From Priapulus caudatus (Eukaryota > Priapulida > Priapulimorpha > Priapulimorphida > Priapulidae), in contig NW_014577586.1 in the NCBI RefSeq assembly GCF_000485595.1, positions 28,078 through 55,803 of the forward strand: a stretch of DNA of 27,726 nt, written 5' to 3'. A program made the translations under genes and the position numbers. The notes beneath the pieces were generated by a model. It made no database searches. It was given only the letters and a program-made list of their open reading frames with translations, and was not told the DNA's origin. Within the stretch, counting starts at the first letter, position 1, and each line of letters begins with the position of its first letter. Below, piece by piece: positions 20,129 through 27,726 of the stretch.

Positions 20129-20338
20129 TTAATAGGGTATAAAGGTATCTAACGTTGGATCGAAGCTGCTGTTTATAATTCCATTGTTCATATCCATACT
20201 GAGCGCGGCGTCGATTGTTGACAGGCTGATTTCGGAGTTACTTGTGAAGAACTGTCTACTGATGTCACCGCTGTGCAGTTTGCGTTGATCGGCGGCTGGT
20301 CCCCAGTTCCAAGCTGGTTGAGCGGCTTCTTTTAGCGC
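20129..20338 (-). CDS. SLC6 exon: C-terminal cytoplasmic tail and stop
   Basis: The acceptor TTTTCAG precedes GCGCTAAAAG, and the exon is 69 codons plus TAA (20129-20131). It contains NWGPAADQR, which corresponds to the WGP signature of glycine-transporter-type tails. The protein ends [10 protein letters not shown]. The tail is Ser/Asn/Asp-rich after the WGP motif. Confidence 0.9.
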   Translation of the reverse strand, partial: ALKEAAQPAWNWGPAADQRKLHSGDISRQFFTSNSEISLSTIDAALSMDMNNGIINSSFDPTLDTFIPY

Positions 20339-21395
20339 CTGAAAATATTCATACGAATAGCACCTGTATTACAGAATTATCGACTGATTGCGAGAAAAAC
20401 GCCCAATCTTGTAGACCGAAAAAGAAAGACGAGACCGGAGATGCAGGATAGGAGTATATTTCGTAATCCACAAAACTTGCTTCGTTACATGTTACTAAGG
20501 CTAGTAAAGGGGTCCTGATGAAAGCTTGCCGTGAAAACCCTTAATCTCGTTATAAAATAAGGTTATCTGGCCGTGTGTCTACTACGGCTATCAGCGGTAA
20601 AAGAGACATCTCACGATCAATCGTACGTTAGACGGACGAGTCAAGACTTACCGTCCATCCCGACAACTTGCAGAAGGTGTAAAAGAATCCTATTATAATA
20701 GCGGCTGATGGGATTGCAACAAAGCTCCATTCGATTGCCATTGCCCAGTTGGGATATTCGTACACACCATCTTCGGCATAGGGAAATGTGTAGGTGATGG
20801 GAGCATACTCCACTATGCTCATTATTAAAACAAACTGTAAAAAATAGAAATGCGGCTAATGTTAGGAACATGATTATACATTACGAATTAAGTGACGTTT
20901 ACTACGATTTCATTTCAATTTTACTAACACACGCACCAAAATACTGTAGCTAAACCTACAGGATTATTATTTGCTACATACATGCAGCGATTCAAAGACT
21001 CGCGATCTTATAGTATGGTGTGTGCTAATGAGTTATATACAAAGGTTCATATAAAAATTGATTTTATATCGCAAATCAAATAAATTCCTAATTAAATAAC
21101 GGCATATAACTTCTTTTGTAACTTGTAATGCCACGTATTTGTGACTCACAATTAGAACGAGAGGTGAAATGTATTTCCAACAAATTCTCCAAAATAAACT
21201 GGGCTCTTTTCCTATCATTAGGGCAATATCTTCACACAATTTGTCAGTACCTGAAAAATCAATAATAACTCATAAGCTGTTACAGAACGACCTCTACTTC
21301 TCTATTGTAACTTCCGATGTAATTAGGCATGTTATAATAAAATTAAGTACTATCAAGCATGCACTGACTGACAAGGTTCATTCTATTTTATAGCG

Positions 21396-21427
<32 letters not shown>

Positions 21428-24400
21428 ATATACATATGTTTATGTATCTCTTTCAATTTATACAGATTCAAAAACTCTTAGGTCAAATATCTTTACCACG
21501 AGTTATTAAGTAATTTAAGTCGAGAAAACATGTCCTTAAAGTTTGTTTATTTTCTAACTAATCAGTATAATCAACGCCCACAATATATTTTACAGAGGTT
21601 AAACATTTGGTTAAATAATGAACAACTTACCATAAACCCAATGTATAGTCAAAAATTCCACGATTCCAAGGATAATCAAGACAATTCCTCCGATGCTTTC
21701 ATCGACGACATTTAATACATACATGCCTCCCTATAAAATATGATTGAGAAATTTTTTGTCATAAAGCAGAACGATGCTGATATACAAACATGATGTTGAA
21801 GTGCAACCGACAGCTGATGTTCAAGATGTTCGACATTATTGATTGGACGGGTAATTTCCATCATTCAGCCTACTCTACGTAATTTCATCTACGGCAGGGT
21901 GGCTGCGAAGGTTGCTTACGGCCGGTATATCGCACATGTAGGCCTACTCACAAGTAACGTCGATCAGTGGGGGTACCGCAGCACCTGCTACTATACCCAT
22001 ACAACGCCCAAAACGGCCGCATACAGTATAGGGTGGCCATCACTGCCTGTTCAGACATTCTCAGCTACTATACATACTGCGCATTAAATATATGAGATCA
22101 AAAGTACTAAAACTCAGACATATACCTTGATGCGATATACAGTGTGCTAGCCTACTAGAATATAATTATAATGTTAATTATGGTTAATTACCCGAGTCAC
22201 CATGCTTAATCCGATCAAGAAGCTTCCGCCACAGAATAAAGCACGAAATGCTATCATCCTCCAGGTACTAGCACGGAAGAACGTTGGATAGACGTCAAAT
22301 ATTCCTGACATAACGGACTCCATAATAGAAAACTGCAAAAACGAAATTCGTTTTAGTCGTCTTACATTTGCATTGGTAACTGTTCTTGTATTATCAATGA
22401 TTACGACATGATGTTTCATATTGATATATTATTAAAAATGCTAGAATAAAAGAATTCAGAAAGGGTCGAAATTTGTATTTCAATCAATATAACCTGCGTC
22501 CCAAATCCGAGTGTGACCATCATGAAGAAAAAAATAATAGCCCAAAATGGTGCGAGAGGCATTCTGGAAATTCCTTCTGGGTATACGACAAACACCAGCC
22601 CTGGCCCTGTAATAAGCAATATCATTCTTAGTAATGTCTCGTGCTTAATAAGATTTCCGAGATTCTCTATTTTAATTTATCAAACAATTATAATTTTAAA
22701 CAACAAATTTCTACGAAATATATAAAACATGTGACGAGTTTTTGTTATGTAAAGCATGTTACTGATGCTTGTGTATGACCAGAGTGGGACATGCGGCAGC
22801 CATGTAGTCACTGACTGAATAACAGTGTGTGAGATTCTTTCCAGCGTAACATAGACTACAATACGCACCCTGCTCCGCAACTTCTGATATATCAACTCCT
22901 TTGAAGTTAGCCATGAATCCTAGCACTGTGAATATCACCAAACCAGCGTAGATACTTGTCGCCAAGCTTATTAACGGAATGGCGATAGCGTCCCTGCATG
23001 AATTGAGAGGAAATAGACATAAAAAAAGATGGTGGTGGGATTTTTAGCGGACGCGTGTATTTCTAATGGTTAAATGGGTGTCATATCAATGGTAATCTGG
23101 CAAGAATTCGCGATTTTATTTGTAAAACGCGTAGTAAAGAAAACCGTTATGAATTTGCTTTTAATCGCATGCGTAGACATGTTTCGAAAGCTGTCAATCA
23201 TTTCTAGGCCAGTAGCGTCGTTAGCTCTACCGATTACATACCTTCTGACATTATTATGAAAATCGCTGTAGCTTGACATGGCAATGAGGCCACCGGTACA
23301 GGCACTAAGTGAATAAAATGTTTGAACAGCCGCATCTCTCCATACCTGTTAAATAGATGAACTAAACTGTGGTGAGTTTGCACGGACAACGTATACAAGG
23401 TGTTCGCCTTACCATAATATGAAGGCAAGATTGGGTTAGTGAGAAATTACCAGATTTACTTCACATTTAAATGGTGATATATACCTTTATGTCAAGGAGT
23501 TGATTCCAGTCAGGAGTGATGTAATATATGATGCCATCAATGGCTCCTTCTAGCAGCAGACCGTTAATGAGAAGAGCGGTCAACACGACGTAGGGGAAAA
23601 TAGCTACGAAGTACACAACCTGTTGCAAACACAAATGACATTATACTCAGTTTATCTGCAGTTTTTCCCGGACTCTCAAAAACAATAATTGATAGATATA
23701 AAATTAGAAAATAAAAGTCGAATATAACAATAGTCTCTATAATTCTAATAGTCTTCTATAGAAGAACCGCTCTCAAATTTAACGACGAAACACGAATTGC
23801 ACGGTACACATCTGGTACAAATATAAGCAAGTACGCAATATATTGCAAACCCAACTAACTTCACTACAGCGCATCCGTTCAGTTTACCTAAATTTTCTTC
23901 TCTTCCATTATTTATAATGGAACTTCAATTACAGATCTAGCCATTTATATCAAATTAAATAGTCAATACCTTTCCTAGCGATCCAACGCCTTTTATGAGA
24001 ACAAGAAATACGATGAACCATGCAGCCGCCAGCGTTGCAACCAATTCCACTTGAAACCCTCCAGGTTCATCGATACCAGTTGAAATATTTAAAACTTTAT
24101 TGCTATGGAAACAAATGAAACAATAATCAAGTAGTATCTTTCAAAAAAATTGCCAATGTATTTTGAAATACATGGCACTCTTCGCCGGGACATATCTACT
24201 ATTTAGCTTTTTTATTCTTTGTGTGACGCGATCATCACGAAAGTTTCATAGCTCAAAATTTAAATAGACACTGAGTTATCAGCTCTCTCTTTCAATACGT
24301 GTCTTTGGTGTCGCTATTGCTTGTAATTAAACATGAACTTGTATTCATTCTCAAGCCTTGATAGTGGAAAGGTTTGCTTTTACAGTGAACGGTATGTCAG

Positions 24401-27160
24401 GGTAATAAGACGTTTCGTAAGACAATAGATTACGTTTTGATGTTTTCAGCTTTTCACGAATTCACACACGATACCATAACAGTTAGAGCGCTGCAATATA
24501 TATCTGGTGAAAATTAGAACTTGATTCACAAAGAAAAATATTGCGTTTGAGATATATACAAGGATACGTTGGTATCAGGGAGGAATTTGATTATTGAGAT
24601 AATAAAATTATGCTGGAAATATTTTGAGTGATTATTATTACAAAAGTGTAAACACGAAATGAAACGCTTTTTATTAGCATATTCTTCAGTGTAGCCTTCG
24701 GAATTTTATCAATTTAATAGCTTCAATTTAATATATAATTGATAAATGTCTTGTCTTATATTGTTATACTGTGTAACACAGTGATGATCTACACTTATTG
24801 TATACAGAGTGACTTAATTACATATTACAATAACAACACGATTTAATGACATTCCCACTCATAACAATTAAACAAGATTGGAAATATATTCCTCATACAT
24901 AGATTTTTCGACACACGCTTTGATCATTCATACTTACTAAAAGTATTCTTCCGCCGGTGTAAGCACTATGTCACTACCATTTGTTTGAGTAGTGTTCGCA
25001 GAGCAATTGCCCGTATTCCATTCATTACCACATTTGGCCCATGGCAACTCCGCCTTCATGGAAGCAAATAGGTAATGAATGCAATAGGCGACGATGACGT
25101 TGTAGTAGAGACCCACCGACCAGTTGACGAAGTTGGCAGCTACGCCCAAGCCTAGTAAGTAGTAAGCAAGAAGGATTGTTAACATAGGAATTGTTTTGCT
25201 GAACGTATTTTTTATCATCTGTATATTTTGTAATAAGCAGAAGTTTGTGGGTTTAAGCCGCGAGCATAGATACGCGTGCAATATCGCAGCAAGGGGCATT
25301 GTTTTTGTATACATCAGCATGGCCATAAACTATAATATACAAACGCTTGTGGCCGTAGAATATACAGCATAATGTGTAGAAAATCTTGGTGCTAGGTATT
25401 ATTGAACTCACTGCATTGCGGAAAAGTTTAGTCAGTGTTTGAGTTTTGTATTTTGTACGCAATGCGTACACAGTATTGGCAGCTACCCGCGTAGTCAAGT
25501 TGCCGCATGTCTAGTATCGGGATGTGTCGGGCATTCTCAGATCAGGTATATTACTTGCACTGGGATGGATTGGCCGTCAAATCATAGATACATAGATTAC
25601 ACGCCTTTATATCACCAGCTATATCTCGCACGTTTAATACTGTTTTCCTCGAATTTATTTGAAGAGCTAGAATTACGGTCGGGTTGATTAAAGGGATCGT
25701 TTACTCTAGGTTCTAGGGTTATTTTCAGTTAATTTAGGTTAAAATTTGGCTACATAAAAAGTTTCATGGTTCAATCACCATTAAAAATATTATTAAAAAA
25801 TGTTTTAAAACTAGCGACTACAGTTTGATTACAACGACGGTGGCGCCACTCAAAGCGCACGATCTGATAAGTTGCGCAAAACCACTTTTCAGCATTGTAA
25901 CAAGCATGCTCATTACTAACTAATTCCATAATTATATTAATCAATCGCTTATGATTTTGTAAATACTTTATGACTTATGATTATGACTGTTAAAATATAA
26001 AGTGAAGCACTGGGAGATATGAAATCAAACACTGAGGTGGGAGATAATGACTAATACATAACACATACCATATTTTCGTACACTCTTATCCATGGATATA
26101 TAGATTCATCGCTGTAGCGTATTATATACTTAAATGTTTATATCACGCCACCTTTGTCGTCTATCTAATATTGCTAAATTAACAATTTAGGTTTTTTAGG
26201 TTAGGTTTATTTTACTTGTGTTTTGCAGACTTATCACGACGTATGACATTGGAATAACTGAATTAAAAATGTGTTTTTGCACACGCTGCTTTAAATGTCA
26301 GATTTCTTTAGCGTATATATACTAGCACGCAGTGCACTCCCGTAGTCATAATTATATTCAGATCATAGTTCAATGACCAATGAGTTTAAGTGTTATAGGA
26401 TTATGACAGAAATCAAGCTAAGCGTGTTGCTGTAATTTCATTTGTAAGGTAGGTGGTAAATAGAGTAGGTGGTAAGTAGCTCCTATTTGTATTTCTTATG
26501 TTTAATGTTTTTACTTATTTTCTATCTAAGACTGATTGGAATATGAACACTAGCAAAACGCACTTATAATGTTTTCTTGTTTTTCCATACATACAAGTGT
26601 AATGTTGTCTGGTACAGCCCCGCCCGTCTTGCAAACCCCACGGTAACAAACACTTGCACTTCGTCAAACGAAGCTTCGAGTGCTATTAGTATATTCGCTC
26701 CACTTGCTGTTGGTACCAGAGCTAATTTAAATCGACAATAAATGAATAGAATGATTGTAAATGCCTTTATTGTGGATTAATTTCACTCGCTATGGACATA
26801 CTATATAGTTAGAGCGAAACTACTATAAGTAAATAGACTGAAACTACCGTCACCGTAGATTCACTCCTGTCACTGTGACGAGGCGATAGTTGGTCTGAAG
26901 GGTGTATAAGTGAGTGGACGTGATTTAGCCGTGCATGTGGTTGCCCGTGGGAGATGCGGACAACTACGATCTATAATAAACGATGATCGACGTTATAGTC
27001 AGCGATCCATCTCCTATATCTCTTTACGCAAATACTCACCTCCACCGTTTTTATATACCAAGTAAGGAAAGCGCCAAACATTTCCTAATCCGATTGCATA
27101 AGCAACACACGTGAGAAAGAACTCAGCCTGATTCCCCCACGATGGACGCTCTTCGTAATT
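20129..27160 (-). CDS. SLC6 sodium-coupled transporter, glycine-transporter-like (partial, 12 exons visible)
   Basis: A plasma-membrane symporter of the neurotransmitter:sodium symporter family, which moves small amino acids or amines using Na+ and usually Cl-. Twelve exons with GT-AG ends join in phase to give about 558 residues covering TM1 and TM3-TM12, against the usual 600-700. Diagnostic motifs are [11 protein letters not shown] (TM1), NEWNTGNC with several N-glycosylation sequons in the large extracellular loop, GGLIAMSSY (TM6), [17 protein letters not shown] (TM8) and [10 protein letters not shown] in the C-terminal tail. SLSACTGG in TM6, [14 protein letters not shown] in loop 4 and the WGP tail favour the glycine transporter branch (SLC6A5/A9) over GABA or monoamine branches. 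The substrate itself is an inference. The serine of TSIYAG in TM7 matches the Cl- site serine. Two oddities: the Na1-site Asn of TM7 is Ser, and the TM2 exon is not found between 25152 and 27039. The start codon and N-terminal exon also lie outside what can be seen. Confidence 0.93.
20652..20834 (-). CDS. SLC6 exon: end of TM11 and TM12
   Basis: 61 codons, phase 0 to phase 0, with acceptor TTTTTTACAG and donor GTAAGT. It encodes the end of TM11, a short extracellular loop with [10 protein letters not shown] (the usual YP.WA..IGW position), and TM12 ([15 protein letters not shown]). Confidence 0.92.
21150..21250 (-). CDS. SLC6 exon: intracellular loop 5 and start of TM11
   Basis: 101 bp, phase 1 in and phase 0 out, with donor GTGAGT. 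It encodes [20 protein letters not shown], then KYISPLVLI, matching the family pattern D-I-x-x-M-x-G-x-x-P-x-x-x-W-x-x-C-W-x-x-x-S-P. Confidence 0.92.
21396..21434. repeat. TA dinucleotide microsatellite
   Basis: About 39 bp of TA repeat with one TTTA interruption, inside an SLC6 intron. Confidence 0.9.
21631..21730 (-). CDS. SLC6 exon: TM10
   Basis: 100 bp, with acceptor TTTATAG and donor GTAAGT, ending in phase 1. It encodes [15 protein letters not shown] followed by a hydrophobic helix and WVYG, matching the G-G-x-Y-x-x-x-x-x-D and W-x-Y-G landmarks of TM10. Confidence 0.92.
22192..22332 (-). CDS. SLC6 exon: end of TM8 and TM9
   Basis: 47 codons, phase 0 to phase 0, with acceptor TTTTGCAG. 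It encodes [16 protein letters not shown] (the family ..ExxxTxxxDxFP stretch), FFRASTWR, and a TM9 helix ending GLSMVTR. The donor is GTAATT. Confidence 0.92.
22494..22606 (-). CDS. SLC6 exon: extracellular loop 4 and start of TM8
   Basis: 113 bp, phase 1 in and phase 0 out. It encodes [20 protein letters not shown], then [19 protein letters not shown] in LGFGTQ is the Na2-region pair typical of glycine-transporter-like members. The donor is GTTATA, a non-consensus form that still begins with GT. Confidence 0.92.
22869..22993 (-). CDS. SLC6 exon: TM7 with altered Na1 residue
   Basis: 125 bp, phase 2 in and phase 1 out. It encodes [20 protein letters not shown], then [21 protein letters not shown]. 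In the family this helix carries Asn three residues before the T-S pair; here that position is Ser (codon AGC), one transition from Asn AAC. Thr-Ser and A-G that follow are intact. Confidence 0.92.
23242..23345 (-). CDS. SLC6 exon: TM6
   Basis: 104 bp, phase 0 in and phase 2 out. It encodes [19 protein letters not shown], then [15 protein letters not shown]. The unwound TM6 segment SLSACTGG forms the substrate site. Its S-L-S-A form is glycine-transporter-like. Confidence 0.93.
23485..23619 (-). CDS. SLC6 exon: TM5 and extracellular loop 3
   Basis: 45 codons, phase 0 to phase 0. It encodes [20 protein letters not shown], then [23 protein letters not shown] and the G-A-x-x-G-I-x-Y-Y-x-x-P-x-W pattern are family signatures. 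Confidence 0.93.
23970..24102 (-). CDS. SLC6 exon: end of loop 2 and TM4
   Basis: 133 bp, phase 2 in and phase 0 out. It encodes [16 protein letters not shown], then a hydrophobic TM4 ending [14 protein letters not shown] contains an N-glycosylation sequon. The joined codon with the previous exon is Tyr (TA|C). Confidence 0.92.
24938..25151 (-). CDS. SLC6 exon: TM3 and glycosylated extracellular loop 2
   Basis: 214 bp, phase 1 in and phase 2 out, with acceptor TTACTAG and donor GTAAGT. It encodes [20 protein letters not shown], then [26 protein letters not shown] and TPAEEYF. The paired cysteines (C...NC) and NCS, NTT and NGS sequons are typical of extracellular loop 2. Confidence 0.93.
25152..27039. 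other. Intron that should contain a TM2 exon; none seen
   Basis: The flanking exons end and begin in the same phase (1), so a phase-1/phase-1 exon of roughly 130 bp is expected. No minus-strand sequence resembling GAFLIPY or FLELxLGQ was found by eye. The open frame running up to 25326 is only an upstream extension of the TM3 exon. The frame at 25439-25687 (plus) has no motif. Confidence 0.6.
27040..27160 (-). CDS. SLC6 exon: TM1
   Basis: 121 bp: 40 codons plus one base, with acceptor TTTATGTTTTAG and donor GTGAGT. It encodes [19 protein letters not shown], then [16 protein letters not shown]. It holds the Na+ and substrate-binding unwound segment of TM1. A near-copy lies at 5235-5355. Confidence 0.94.
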
Positions 27161-27651
27161 CTAAAACATAAACGACATGAATAGAAACAAAGATATAAAT
27201 TGAAATAGAATTAGGTTTTGCAACAGGACCACATATTATTAGTGCGATTCGAGAATGAACCCTTCTTTATTTACATCTCACCGAGCCTTTCGTGATGTTG
27301 TGTAGACTGTCACCAGCGACAGGTCTCAGTCCACTCATAAACTCGTTAAATGTATTAAGTAGCTCGTTACTTAACAGGTATTTACAATCTCTAGATTCAC
27401 ATACATGGCAGTCTATTTTTATCATATAAATTAAGCAAACTCATTCTAGAATTGTTTTGCTTTGGTCACGATTGTGCACACAGTAGCATTACAAACACAC
27501 GCCGATACAATACGGAAGAAATTAAACCTGATTGCTTAACACATGAAATGATTAAGACATTGTACGTGGATAACCTACTGATCCTAATAAAACGGATCAC
27601 ATTATCAGCCTTTCCGACTCTATCATTTATTATGAAGATTTCCGTTATACG
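27161..27651. other. Upstream of the TM1 exon, no N-terminal exon recognised
   Basis: The N-terminal cytoplasmic tail and start codon should lie upstream on the minus strand. That region is weakly conserved in this family and cannot be recognised here. It may also lie beyond the window. Confidence 0.45.
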
Positions 27652-27673
27652 TACACACACAGACACACACACA

Positions 27674-27726
<53 letters not shown>
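27652..27726. repeat. CA dinucleotide microsatellite at window end
   Basis: A nearly pure AC run with single AGAC and CCC interruptions, reaching the last base. The Cys-Val frame on the minus strand is an artefact. Confidence 0.96.

Noticed and set aside
21839-22087. Plus-strand 82-codon frame inside an SLC6 intron
   Set aside because: Slightly GC-rich, perhaps a repeat insertion, but no family or element boundary could be shown.
25152-25326. Upstream extension of the TM3 exon frame as a candidate TM2
   Set aside because: It lacks the GAFLIPY and LELxLGQ landmarks and crosses a good acceptor whose phase fits the family; more likely intron.

Overview
This is a eukaryotic, almost certainly metazoan (marine-invertebrate-like) genomic window. 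The evidence is a spliced neurotransmitter-transporter gene with short GT-AG exons, AT-rich introns and intergenic DNA, abundant microsatellites, an interstitial run of the metazoan telomere hexamer CCCTAA, and a decayed repeat-type gene. There are no operons or bacterial signals. An assembly gap of 848 N lies at 13993-14840, and the window ends in a CA microsatellite.

Layout: 1-780 is satellite-like (TAG triplets, then a GGGAT-type pentamer array with a 142-bp higher-order repeat). 1081-1140 is a hairpin, 1260-1299 is telomeric repeat, 1710-2140 is a 29-bp tandem repeat with decayed copies, and 2959-3590 is a second TAG array. 5235-5355 (minus) is an isolated SLC6 TM1 exon, apparently from a second transporter copy. 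7041-7784 is a long pyrimidine tract. 9452-12920 is a 3.5-kb unit bounded by ~158-bp inverted repeats. It carries a broken minus-strand gene with an XPG/FEN1-like nuclease region and a CXC-type cysteine tail. 13000-20100 has no gene I can support, apart from low-confidence open frames, a TATA-like box and hairpins around the gap. 20129-27160 (minus) is a sodium-coupled SLC6 transporter, closest in motifs to glycine transporters (SLC6A5/A9). Twelve exons are visible; their phases all join, except that the TM2 exon between 25152 and 27039 could not be found.

The two main loci do not work together. The transporter is host physiology. The inverted-repeat unit looks like a dead mobile or multicopy element with at least four premature stops and one frameshift in about 1,030 codons. 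Most interesting are the nuclease-plus-CXC inverted-repeat element, an Asn-to-Ser change at the expected Na1 sodium-site position of the transporter, and the separate duplicate TM1 exon.
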